DNA of 64,000 nucleotides from Manduca sexta (taxonomy: Eukaryota > Arthropoda > Insecta > Lepidoptera > Sphingidae), in the NCBI RefSeq assembly GCF_014839805.1, contig NC_051135.1, forward strand, positions 15,069,291 through 15,133,290. The letters run 5' to 3'. Under the pieces are notes generated by a model. That model was not told where the DNA came from and did not search any database. It saw only the letters and a program-made list of their open reading frames with translations. A program made the translations under genes and the position numbers. Below, piece after piece: positions 37,507 to 48,400 of this stretch. The stretch's first letter is position 1; each line of letters starts with the position of its first letter.

Positions 37507-38067
37507 ATGTATATGTTAAGATGGTACTTTATCATAATAAGTACCACATTAACTATCGCAAAAGAGCCTGAGTTGCCATTATGTCCAACCAATATACAAT
37601 ACTTTCCACAAAACCTACCGATGCACTGTAGGATGCCAGCCAATGGAGAATTCCCGACACTACAACAAAATTCTGAAGGTGCGCAAATGCCCACTCTACC
37701 ACCGTTTTATCAAAGTCCTCCACCTGACAAGATGCCAGTGCCTATTCCCGTTCCTGTACCTCCTGGAATCCCAGGACCTATGCCATTTCCTGGCCCAATG
37801 CCAATGATGCCCATGCCAGCTCCGGGACCAGCACACAAACTTCCAGTTATTGTTATGCCATTCTATTCACCTGATCCTTCATACAAGAAGCCACAACCTT
37901 ATCGTAAACCTAAGCAAAAGCAAAACGAAAGAAAGATGGCATTTACAAGAAACGGCATACAGATTCTGACGATACTAGTTATGATACTGATACCGATACT
38001 TCTAATGAATCAAGCGATACGTCATCTGAAGGAGGATTTTGGAAGAAAAGACTAGGACGCGATGGAA
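37507..38067 (+). CDS. Secreted proline-rich protein, relative of the 35.1 kb gene; frame break and truncated by gap
   Basis: The ATG at 37507 follows acceptor ttatttttcag by six bases. A 5' UTR exon with donor GTAAGT ends at 37317. The signal peptide is MYMLRWYFIIISTTLTIA. The Pro/Met-rich region contains MPVPIPVPVPPGIPGP and MPMMPMPAPGP, then LPVIVMPFYS, matching PMVVMPYYS of the neighbour. The starting frame continues into a hydrophobic IQILTILVMILIPILLM. That is what an Asp/Thr repeat looks like one base out of frame. In the minus-one frame the same DNA gives KRKKDGIYKKRHTDSDDT, a DTDTDTSNESSDTSSE stretch and GFWKKRLGR, matching the basic-acidic-basic order of the neighbour. A TAA at 37911 in that frame confines the shift to 37914-37940, in an A-rich tract. 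A one-base assembly error or allele-specific break is likely. The 3' end is lost in the N gap. Confidence 0.72.
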
Positions 38068-38567
38068 NNNNNNNNNNNNNNNNNNNNNNNNNNNNNNNNN
38101 NNNNNNNNNNNNNNNNNNNNNNNNNNNNNNNNNNNNNNNNNNNNNNNNNNNNNNNNNNNNNNNNNNNNNNNNNNNNNNNNNNNNNNNNNNNNNNNNNNNN
38201 NNNNNNNNNNNNNNNNNNNNNNNNNNNNNNNNNNNNNNNNNNNNNNNNNNNNNNNNNNNNNNNNNNNNNNNNNNNNNNNNNNNNNNNNNNNNNNNNNNNN
38301 NNNNNNNNNNNNNNNNNNNNNNNNNNNNNNNNNNNNNNNNNNNNNNNNNNNNNNNNNNNNNNNNNNNNNNNNNNNNNNNNNNNNNNNNNNNNNNNNNNNN
38401 NNNNNNNNNNNNNNNNNNNNNNNNNNNNNNNNNNNNNNNNNNNNNNNNNNNNNNNNNNNNNNNNNNNNNNNNNNNNNNNNNNNNNNNNNNNNNNNNNNNN
38501 NNNNNNNNNNNNNNNNNNNNNNNNNNNNNNNNNNNNNNNNNNNNNNNNNNNNNNNNNNNNNNNNNNN
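38068..38567. other. Assembly gap, exactly 500 N
   Basis: Second 500-N placeholder. It interrupts the 3' part of the plus-strand proline-rich secreted protein gene. I see no overlap between its two flanks. Confidence 0.97.
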
Positions 38568-39686
38568 TACGCCTGATAGCGCACACTCCACCCACGACAT
38601 ACGCCAATTTCATAATATACTATCAAGTGAAAAATATATTTAAATATGTGATTTACGATTAGGGTTATAAAACCGCAATAACAGTGGAAAAAAACAAAAT
38701 TTAATCTTTGTTTTTCGCTTATTGCCGTCAGGTGAGGTTGAAGTGATATAAAACCATAAATTAGACTTAATTTTGAATTGGTCAATAGAAAACAAATAAA
38801 TGTATTTCTTTCAATATCGCATGGCTTGTTATTGCATTTAAATCGGCATACTCTAAGTCCTCGAATAGGAAAAGCCTACTACAGTTACCATGTTTAAAAG
38901 GTTACATAATTATATATTACTATCACAAATAAATCTTACAAACATGGTGGAGATATTTAATGCAAACTACTTTTTCCTTATTTTTGAGAGCTTCTTAAAT
39001 AAAGATAAGTAAGTACCTTTTCTGATAAATATTATTTCCTTATAATACTCAATTATTGTGTATGAACGCACTAATCTCTAGAATTGCTTCTGAAAATTCT
39101 TTTATCTAATATAAAATGATTATATCAACTGACAATTATTGGAAACTAAATTTTACACAGACAATGGCGCAATTATAAATTAATGACAGTATATGTATGT
39201 ACAACCGAAATTACAAGAATTATTTTATCAATGTTTTTCTCTAATTCACAAATAATTAGGCGTAGAAAGTACCAAACAGCATTAATACGAGTACTAATCA
39301 CATTTATTAGCAAGTTGGTAAACTATTTTCAAGGTATAAAATACGTAAACATTAGATTAGAACATCGTAATGTATCATAATGTGCATTAATTACGAATAA
39401 CATGGAGATAATATATCAAAGCAAATAACTGATGCAGGTGACGTAACTTTTCAATAAACAGCTGTAATTAATAAGGACGCGATTTCTTCAACATAAACTA
39501 ATAAAGCGTATTTTGCGTAGATATTTCCAATAAAGGTATATATCAATGGCGAAGGGTGACATTTTGCAAAAGGTAACTCTAAAAAATTAAAAATTGCCAT
39601 AGTTAACACATAACGGCCAATTTAACTGAAACCCAAAACTAAGACAAACGTAAATAAACCTAAAAGGAAAGCCGGTAGGAATCGGT

Positions 39687-39721
39687 TTAATGTAAGTATA
39701 CCACTGGTATACTTACATTAA
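39687..39721. repeat. Perfect 35-base palindrome (17-bp arms)
   Basis: TTAATGTAAGTATACCA is followed by one C and then its exact reverse complement TGGTATACTTACATTAA. No mismatch occurs in the arms. It contains a GTAAGT donor-like site on both strands. No flanking direct repeat was recognised. Confidence 0.92.
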
Positions 39722-40523
39722 GCAACTATATTTCCGTAATACCGAGACTGGCTGACAATACCAGTAACCTAGAATTATAATGCAAATCTTTAAGCATAAA
39801 ATACAGCTCTAACCTAAAAAATGGCGCCGAATATTTTTTCGCTTAATAAGCCCGTGTAACTACTAAAGCCGGCCTCAGATGAACGGCTTACTCAACTCGA
39901 TTATCTCTTTATTCAGTTGTAAAAAGGCTTATAAATTTTACTAACGTTATAAGCTGTCATAGGGCGAGCTATGTATCAAACAGCGGAACCTCGCCCCCTT
40001 TTGTCAGCCCAATTGATGACCATTACTTAATATATTTATAATTGTTTTTGAAATTATATACCAAATTTTGTAAACTCATATATAAAAAACTGTGTAGTAA
40101 ATTCTTAGAAAGGAGGTAGATAGTATCATAACTATATAGCGTTCGGCTGTGCGTTTATGCATCCAATGGGACAAAGAGCTTTATGTAAATATTGATTATG
40201 ATCTTACATAGGTCAAGCGTTATAATACACGTGGCTCTTACATGTCTATCTTATATTTGTTTTTGTTTAAGCTTATTTGATAGTCGATACAAAAAGAAAC
40301 ACATATCACGGCTTTATCCTCAACGGGGTAGGTAGAGGTTCAGAAGTTACAATGGCTAATTTATTGGTCACAAAAATGCACATTAGCCCATCTTAAAGAA
40401 GTTTCAGCGGATTAGGCGCATCATAGGCCCACTAAGTCTATAATCGCAAATATTAAGTCTGCTGGAAAACCTAATAAAAAAATTAAATAAACAAAGCTGA
40501 AATAAGCCAAAGAAAAATGTGAA

Positions 40524-40733
40524 ATGGACGACACTATGCGTTCGTGCGCACAGTACGCCCTAGTATTATTGTTTGTGAACTCGGTTGCTAATGTCGTTTA
40601 CGGAAAACCATCGCTTTTCCCATTTAGCAACGTGATTCGACGTTTACTTAGCATAATCAAATGTTGTCTCAAGGATCGGCTGTATATCTCCCACGTTGTT
40701 TTTGCGCGGTTTGGGAAACCCCATCGCAATTGA
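40524..40733 (+). CDS. Possible small secreted protein, 69 residues (weak)
   Basis: The frame starts MDDTMRSCAQYALVLLFVNS and has a hydrophobic stretch resembling a signal peptide with a possible cleavage near VVYG. The remainder (KPSLFPFSNVIRR and a Cys pair) matches nothing I know. There is no splice or codon-bias support. A second Met at residue 5 gives a better signal-peptide start. It may be chance. Confidence 0.22.
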   Translation: MDDTMRSCAQYALVLLFVNSVANVVYGKPSLFPFSNVIRRLLSIIKCCLKDRLYISHVVFARFGKPHRN

Positions 40734-40844
40734 TAAGAACCGTCACCTGTTTGTTTGCTTTGGTTTTATGGATTTATTACTTCTTTAGGAATGACGCGTG
40801 ATATCTTAGGATAGTATTTTGTGTTTTTTTCGGCTTTCCCAGGC

Positions 40845-40960
40845 CTTTAACAGCTCGTTTTACTTCCGAGATTGATCTTTAGGGTCTAATATCATCTCTC
40901 TGGACGCCACTCCATTTACCATCAAGTCCTGTGGGGTCACTTTTACCTGGTCGTCTAATA
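40845..40960 (+). repeat. CCGGCATAAT-family repeat, degenerate 3' fragment
   Basis: A CCCAGGCCTTTAACAGCTCG start is followed by ATATCATCTCTCTGGACGCC and ACTCCATTTACCATCAAGTC, then TGGGGTCACTTT. These blocks follow the family order but are strongly diverged. Confidence 0.5.
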
Positions 40961-41298
40961 AAAAAATATAAAAATAGTATGTAGCAACTATGGCCACTTT
41001 TGGAAACAACTTCTATCAGGTATATTGGGGAGTTGTGACCAGAAGGATCATTATAACCTTCTGCGCGTCGCGGTATTATCTTTAAAGAAAATATTACAAC
41101 CGAACCACCTGTACGGCTCTATGGTTTAGAATCCGACTGTAAAACATGATGCTAGATGATCGATCTGCCAACCGAATAGTTTTTGTTATCTATAAATATT
41201 TTTTCAAGTCTTGATGTAATGGAGCCTAAACTCTAAGACTAGATTGTTTTCGTATTAAATCGGGTAAAATCTACACGTCACTATATCTTTGTTTCCAG

Positions 41299-44200
41299 GG
41301 TTCGGCACTTACAACATCCTGCACATGCTGATGAGTGGCGTGATCCTCATGGGCATGATCATGCAGAGTCTGGCCCTCGGCTACATCCTGCCGGCTGCGC
41401 AGTGTGACCTCAGCCTCACACTGCAGCAGCGAGGGTGGTTAGCAGCCATACCTTTCCTAGGTAAGAAGAATAAGTTGATATTTGCGATATTTTTTGATAT
41501 CAATACAAAAAATATATTGTTACGTCATTTTTAATAAAATACCATCAATATATATTGACGTACTAGATTTGGCGTTCCGTACATTTACTATGTACAATTG
41601 AAATGAACTGCAATCGATTCAAACTGACTTTAGTATGGTCAATATTAACAGCTTGTAGTTGTGTACGGAGTGGCGCTCATGGTATAAGAGCTCGAGTCTA
41701 AGTGTAAACCTGGATTTGAATAAAATATAATATTAGTCAAATAAGTAAAATTGTTTGTAGTTCAAGTGAATGAATAGGTTACAGTAATGTTTTGGGTGCC
41801 ATTTTAGTCCAGATTTTTAACAAATAATCTATATGGATATTCGTGTCTATAGAATATACGTCAATGTAAAATACGCATTAAATTTGTATTTAAGTCGAGG
41901 ACATTAGTGATTAATCTGTGTACGTTTTACATGTAAAATTTATCAATAACAATCATCGAACTATTTTTCGTTTAGTGCCTTCTATTGTGTGGCCAATAAC
42001 GCAGTACAATACTACGTGACTGCGTCGGTGGCATAGTTGTGATTGCCCTGAGGTTCCAGTCCGGGTCGGACCTAAATAATATTAACTGGGTTTTCCATCT
42101 TAAAAATGATACAGTCGCAGATCGGTGTCAGGAAGTTGGCGGTGTGATACCTCCGAGCCTCGGAAATCACATAAACCGGTCATCTCGGATTGTTGTCTCA
42201 CCGGACTATGAGGAACAGAGAGTGGACTTGTATTGCGCACACTCTTGGGCACTACAATATCTCCTGCGTGACCTGGCCGAAATTTGTTTAGGACGGATAT
42301 CTACGTAATGGTTTCGCCAAATAGCGGTTAAGGCGACGGGACACTGGGCAGTTGTCAGATATATCAAAAAAAAATCATGTAAAGCACGCGTCGCGTCGCG
42401 ATCCCGACCCGCCCGCTGTTTGGCGACCATAATACTTTGTGATTCAAAGTTCAGGCGATGTTTTTACCAAGTTTACTTCTTTAATTAATTGTGGTATTAC
42501 GCGGATTGATATTTTCCTCATTAACTGGAATAAAACAATACCTTAAACATCCATTACTAAATCTCAAGGTACTAATTTATATTGTATGTTTTCCAGCTAT
42601 AATTCTGACGTCATATTTCTGGGGCTGGCTGGCTGACACGCAGGGTCGCAGGCCGGTGATGTTGTTCTCCATGATCATATCAGCTGTGTTCTCTGTATTC
42701 GCCAGCTTCTCGCCTGACATCATTTCCTTTGGTGTCTTGCAGTTTATTTCGGCTATATTGTAAGTATAGTTTTTATAAAAAAAAGTTGTTTCTGCAAACG
42801 ATCCAATAGATTATGAAGTTGAATGAATAAAGTGTCAGAATCTGCTACAAATTCAGTAAATTACCGTTAAAAGAAAACAAATGCTACGTGGAATCAATTA
42901 AAAAATGATATTTTATATTTAAATACAACTTATTATCCCTTCTTGTATAATATTAGTTTATTATACCGGACGTCTGCATAAATTGCTTTATTTTTTGTAT
43001 CAGGCGAATCAATATCATGTTTTGTTATTAATAAAATGTTAGCGATACCACAATGTAGTATTATAAAAAATGAGAATAAAAAGACAACATTTCATGCTCG
43101 GAAATTAGTATTGGCTGCCATTCAGTGTACCACATTATTAAAAAAGTTATACCATTATCATTTTTAAATTGAATCAACTAAGATTCAATATACTTACCTT
43201 TGAATTTAGCGTACTTTCCCAATGCCACTATATGTTTTCACACATCTTTTCAGCATGGCTGGCTCATCGGCCGTGGTGTACACATATCTGGGAGAGTTCA
43301 ACAATCTCCGACACAGGGACAAGATGGTCGCCTTCGGGTCTTCCTTTGTGGGCATCGGGACTGTCATATTGCCTTGTAAGTATTTAGGAACAAATATTTT
43401 ACACCTAAATAAAGCCTAAAGAGGACTACCTCGTTAGGCTACAGCTACTAAGCTGTCTCTCGTATCGTAGAGTCAAAGTGTAAAAAATAAAATTGTATGG
43501 CTAGAAGCAATATGCAGATTTGTATGTGTTCAGTTTAGAGGAAAATGTATCCAGTAAAATTATTGGTTATTGTGAGTCTTAATATCTCGTGTCACACGAG
43601 AACGAACGTAGCCTTACGATGTTAACACGTTTATATGTTATCGTTGCGTTTCCAATCAAGCGAGGCGCTGGTTTGTAATTCCACTATAGTAATACAAAAA
43701 TTTTCTTCAATCCTTCCAGGTGTATCCTGGTTGATCCTCCCTCAAGAGTTCGCGTTTCCCATAAGTTTCCTGGACATCTACTACCGTCCCTGGAGGCTGC
43801 TCATCGTAGCCTGCGCTATTCCCTTCGCACTGGCCTCTGTGCTCCTTCTCTTTGCTCCGGAGAGTCCCAAGTTCTTGTTCGCGACGGGACAGCATGCTGA
43901 TGCTTTGGAAGTGGTGAAGAAGATTTATGCCGTTAATAACAGAGCGCCTGCGGAAGAATTTCCAGTGAGTAGACTATTATTACTAGTAATATCTGATCTT
44001 TTTACACAAAAGTTACAGATTTTGTTCACATACAATAAAAATTAAAAATTACTAATTCACGAGATTAATGTCATTAATTCTTTTCCTTCCAGGTGAAATC
44101 TCTTTCAACCGGCAACTTCTTGTACAAAGCCAGCGATAGTAAGGGAATTGCGGCTATATGGAACTCCATGAAGGAGCAGACCATTCCGCTGTTCAAAATG

Positions 44201-46218
44201 CCACTAATACCCTGGACTCTGCTTACTTGCTTCGTGCAGTTCGGAATTTTTGCTACGTACGTTTCTTCTTTGGTCTTATCCCTAAAAATTAAAAAATATT
44301 AAATCCAGATAGATTTCTATAGGGCATCCTAAAGAGAAGTTTAACTTGAGTAACAATAATCATTTCTAAAAACCACTGCACCATTTAGCTCGTAAATTAC
44401 TTAGAAAAAAACAGTTATTCAAAAAACTTAATATAATTGACTTACAAAGATAGAATTTAAATAATTCTAGAAAACGTTTTGAAAACCAATGCGACTCTAT
44501 TCCAGGAAATTATATTGTGAGATGAATTAAGAAATAAATCATCTTGAACAATACTTGCAGGACCAATGGTTTCTACGTGTGGTTCCCGAGTATCCTCAAC
44601 TCTTTGGCAAACCACGACGGCGGCGAGACCAAGATCTGTGATGTTCTAGATGCTAGCAAAGCCGCAGCTGCCAATGGCACTGATGTAAGATCATATTACT
44701 ATCCTAACCTTCGGTGCCCGAGAATAAATTATAATTATTATTAGAAAGAATCCAAAAATATATTTTTGCATTAACACTTTGCACACCAATTTTTATTTAT
44801 TTCTGTTGGAACTGAATATGAACTGAATAACAGCCTGTATGGCTGATCCCGGAACGCGACACACTTACGTGGGCCAGTATGGCGGGTTTTAACACCTTGT
44901 GTACGGTTACTGATGTCCGGGTGGATATAAAATATATGAATATTGTTTAACATAATTGAAATCATTAATTTTTTACAGGTAATCTGCGATGACACAATGA
45001 ACACTGCAACCTTCGAGCGGTCTATCTACATCGGGCTGGTATTCTGCTCCATGTACATCATCGTGGGCTTCCTCGTCGACTTCGTGGGGAAGAAGCTGAT
45101 CCTCCTGACCATCCTCAGTGTCACTGGCCTCTGTGGTATCTGCGCCCATCTGGCCTACAACCAACAACTAGCGGTGGTGTTGTTCGCGGTCTTCCAGATG
45201 TCCGGAGCCTGTATCGGTCTCATGAATGCTGTCGCTGTCGAACTGTTTCCTACTAAGTTTAGGTGATTTTTTTTATAGTTATTCTAAGAAAAGTGTAGTG
45301 TCAGCCTCAGTGGCGTAGTTGTATTGCGTGTGCGGTACGACACCGCTATTAGGTCCCGTGTTCGATACCCGGATCGGGCAAAGTGATATTGCGTATTTTA
45401 CTGAGTATCAGCCAAGATTATGGAATTTGTGCATAGTGAAAAGTGGGTGTCCTGATTGTACTTTTGCTAGTATATTCAGGCATAAAGGATGATAATTGTA
45501 TAGTAATTGGCAATTGGACTACCTTCCGAAATTAGAATTGTAGTAGTTTCCAAATATATTCATACATGTCAATACTTATTTGTTACAGGGCTATGGCGAT
45601 ATGTTTGTCAATGATGATGGGTAGAGTTGGCTCCATGGTTGGATCCAACTTGATCGGTATGTTCTTGGAGACCAACTGCGGCGCGGGATTCTATCTGTTC
45701 GGTGGTATTCTTATTGGTACGTATCTAATGAATATAAAAAATCTAGGTATTGAAAAGCACACTGTATCCAAATGTATCAATATGTGACATAGTTGCATCC
45801 TTAAAGATAGTCCGAGGTGCTATTACAATGTGTCCTGCCTTTTTGAATCAAATTACCTTAAAAACGCTATTACAGCAAAATTACCACTATAACCTAAAAT
45901 GATCAAAATCTTTCTGAACTTTGAAATTAAACTATTTTACATTCTATACTTATTCTCGACCTTTCGAAGACTTTACAGCCTTCTTAGTCACGGGGACTGA
46001 ACTATTTGACTCTTCAATAAAATAATTTGACTAATAGCAATTTTGCTCATCAAATTTTCATTAAAGTCAATACCTTCGGCATTCTGTATAATATCACACT
46101 TTATCTTTCTTCAGTGAATGCAATCTGCTGTCTCACATTACCCGCGAAGAAAACAATTCAACCATCAAAAATGATCAACGTGGAGTCAACGCAGAACCAA
46201 ACCCACGAACCTGTATGA
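41299..46218 (+). CDS. SV2-like major facilitator superfamily transporter, gene 1 (first exon not found)
   Basis: Nine exons: 41299-41460, 42597-42759, 43254-43375, 43720-43964, 44093-44256, 44561-44684, 44979-45262, 45589-45716 and 46115-46218 (TGA). All junctions are GT/AG and keep one frame, giving about 498 residues of a 12-helix carrier. The first visible exon starts in phase 1 (GFGTYNILHMLMSG), so an upstream exon of roughly 20 codons is missing. The MFS loop 2-3 motif is WGWLADTQGRRPV. YRPWRLL and PESPKFL precede the cytoplasmic loop. The large lumenal loop carries Cys residues and an NGT sequon, and is followed by FPTKFRAMA. This is the insect SV2/SLC22-like group (synaptic vesicle glycoprotein 2-like organic ion carriers). 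The substrate is unknown. Polyadenylation signal AATAAA is at 46279-46284. Introns contain two SINEs and one CCGGCATAAT-family repeat. Confidence 0.85.
42015..42310 (+). mobile_element. tRNA-derived SINE, A and B boxes unusually close
   Basis: The A box TGGCATAGTTG (42029-42039) and B box GGTTCCAGTCC (42052-42062) are separated by only 12 bases, so the tRNA-like head has probably lost an internal segment. The body runs to about 42310. It lies in the intron between the first two visible exons of the first transporter gene. An 89-codon open frame across it is fortuitous. Confidence 0.65.
44815..44945 (-). repeat. CCGGCATAAT-family repeat, 5' half, reverse orientation
   Basis: Read on the minus strand it gives ATATTTTATATCCACCCGGA, a GTGTTAAAACCCGCCATACT block, GGCCCACGTAAGTGTGTCGC and the GTTCCGGGATCAGCC block. 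It lies in the intron between exons 44561-44684 and 44979-45262 of the first transporter gene and ends about 35 bases upstream of the latter's acceptor. Confidence 0.8.
45300..45500 (+). mobile_element. tRNA-derived SINE in transporter intron
   Basis: The A box TGGCGTAGTTG (45311-45321) is identical to that of the 31.4 kb SINE, and the B box is TGTTCGATACC (45359-45369). Shared body sequence (GGATCGGGCAAAGTGATA) places both in one family. It sits between exons 44979-45262 and 45589-45716. Confidence 0.75.
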
Positions 46219-46278
46219 ACGAACCCAACAATCCAACGGCAGAACGACAAATAATAGAAGCGATTCAGAGGTCGATAG

Positions 46279-46284
46279 AATAAA
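46279..46284 (+). promoter_or_regulatory. Polyadenylation signal AATAAA (transporter gene 1)
   Basis: AATAAA lies about 61 bases after the TGA stop of the first transporter gene, followed by an A-rich run. Confidence 0.6.
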
Positions 46285-47494
46285 GAATTTATTAAAAAAA
46301 ATATGTTCACGTGTAGAAGCCAAAGATTGACAGCCATAACCGAGTTAACCACAATAAATCTTGCAGAAGATGACTTTCACAAGCGATTTTTACAATGTAA
46401 ACGCGGCAAGCTGACTCCTGCAAATTTTAAAGCTTGCAGGACTTGCGGCGAGTTGTGTGTAGAAATATAGCAATATTTCTGCTATTGTAAACGTATTTGG
46501 AAGTTCTTGCGCAAAATATTGCTATGAGAACTTATTTGTAACGTAGCTTCATGCAGAATTATAAAGAAATAAATTGTCGTTGTATTTAATATATTAGATG
46601 AAAGGCATGAACTGAGTGTAAAGGAAACGGTCCAAAAACTAACACAAGTGCTAATGATTCTTAGATATGATGACGTTACAAAGAAAATAGCAAAAAACAT
46701 ATTTTTTTATCTACGGAGTGTTTGAATAGATAAATACAATGAATGTTAAAGAACATTATTATTAATATGATTTTATGTAACACTAATAAAACATGTAATA
46801 GGTGAGCAGTTTTCGGAGGGTTTCCCTTACATTCTATATTAATTTGCTAAAAACAGAATAAAATGATTTCAATCTGATGAAATTTAAAAAATCTTTTTTG
46901 CGCAAGGATACTGAGTAAACTTTTTTTTAAATAATGTTGGCATCGGCGTTTCTAGAACGTACTGTACCGCACAGAGATTAATACTCTTTATTTAACTTTG
47001 TTGATAATTTTAATGCCAAAGTTAATTTATTTTTTAACAAAGTACAAAAACATTGTAGTCTGCTATAAAAAAATATTATAAATAGATAATAATTAGGACC
47101 AAATTGTTGTAAATAAATTTGTTAATATTAAACATTGTTGATAATATCGCTGTATTTTATTTCTAATTAATTATTTAAACAAAAAACTGCCAATAAAATT
47201 ATTTCAAATTCTTTTTAGGGTTTCCTAGATTCTTCGCTTACGAGATCTTTCTAAAATATTCGAGATATCAAATTAAATTAATTAAGTTGCGCCTCTGCCT
47301 ATCCCTTCAGTGATAAAGGGCATGAGTCAGTGTGTAAAATTTAGTTAATTTTCATTAACAACCCTTCCCATAATATTTATACTGTATCCATGGGCTATAA
47401 TTATGTGTCTATAGTGTATTTAATTAAATACATATTAAAAAGTGAATAAAACCTATATATCATAATAAAAAACGTCAAATATTCAAATAGTTGT

Positions 47495-47839
47495 ATGACT
47501 CAGATTTCACTCAACATGAATGAAAAAGTGAACGACAATCCACTCAGACAATCCACCCCTTACTTGTTGCTCTGCGCAGATAAGTTGCGCGGTAACATAA
47601 CCTCAATATTGCATCTTGAACTCATGAAAATGTTCGTCAAACATTTTCACGCGCTGAAAACTATCTATGCCGCCCTAAACAGCGGAAGTCGAAGGTTTTC
47701 ATTCCTGAAGGTGGTGGTGAGGGCAGGAAAATTTCAAATTGTGGGCGGCTGTACCAGGATCGCAGAAATGGTAACAGATGTATGCGCGCGTGCCAGTTAC
47801 CATGGTGCCGCGTTTCTTCGCATTCGAAATAGATATTGA
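47495..47839 (+). other. Unassigned 114-codon open frame
   Basis: Starts MTQISLNMNEKVND and includes a more GC-rich second half (RRFSFLKVVVRAGKF, then VGGCTRIAEMVTD). No signal peptide, domain or splice support was seen. The GC-rich half looks like a fragment of an interspersed element. Kept as an observation, not a gene call. Confidence 0.2.
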
Positions 47840-48177
47840 TTTTCTTCAACCCTCTGGTAAAACTCCCCATCCCGCTTTTAAGGAGAGTGTATATTTTGGA
47901 TGTGGCTTTTATGCCATAAGCTATTGAATCCCAAAGAAACTACAATGTAATGGAATCTAAGGCCGTCGTTCTCCATTTGCATTCTATCCACCAAATGATT
48001 ATGATATTTTTTCAATGTTTTTCCAGTTGACTATACTTTTACTAAGATATTCTTTTGTTTGCTTTTTATTAATACGGCTAAGAAAATAAACCAATACGTA
48101 AGTAATTTAGTATGTTATTGATGATACAAAGAGGACAAAAAACAATTTCTTCGTCATTCGTATATTAAAAATCAGTG

Positions 48178-48400
48178 GGATTCGTCATTTTAGTAGAAAG
48201 TTACTAGGAATGCATAGATGAAAGAGCATTATCGATTTTCCTCGAATCGTGTGAATGGAATCTATGAATGGAAATTTCGCGCTAGCGCTTTGTTTCCTTT
48301 ATAGTAAATTTAGAGGGATTCGCCGTTTTTAGTAGAAATGACTAGGGCAGCATAAACAGAAGGATATTATCGATTTCATTCGTGCGAAAGAGTCAGAAGA
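48178..48400 (+). repeat. Diverged tandem duplication, period about 138 bases
   Basis: GGATTCGTCATTTTAGTAGA with a following GCATTATCGATTTTCCTCGA recurs about 138 bases later as GGATTCGCCGTTTTTAGTAG with a GATATTATCGATTTCATTCG. The order is the same and the divergence is substantial, so the event is old. Confidence 0.6.

Larger units (their letters stand above)
38568..41298. other. Intergenic region or 5' intron of the first transporter gene
   Basis: About 2.7 kb with no confident exon. It holds a 35-base palindrome (39687-39721), a SINE-tail-like stretch near 40315-40345, a weak 69-codon frame at 40524-40733 and a CCGGCATAAT-family fragment. The missing first exon of the first transporter gene should lie here or in the N gap, but I could not identify it. 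Confidence 0.5.

Noticed and set aside
37930..38020. Predicted C-terminal transmembrane helix in the plus-strand proline-rich protein
   Set aside because: It arises from reading an Asp/Thr/Ser repeat one base out of frame; the alternative frame matches the paralogue's acidic region.
37979..38785. Several open frames across the second N gap, on both strands
   Set aside because: Same artefact of N translation. Only the plus-strand proline-rich frame before the gap has independent support.
39545..39574. MAKGDILQK followed by GTAACT as the first exon of transporter gene 1
   Set aside because: It would end in phase 0, but the next exon needs a phase 1 donor, and there is no resemblance to the first exon of gene 2.
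42039..42430. Open frames of 89 and 74 codons in transporter gene 1's first visible intron
   Set aside because: They lie in or next to a tRNA-derived SINE and have no independent gene evidence.
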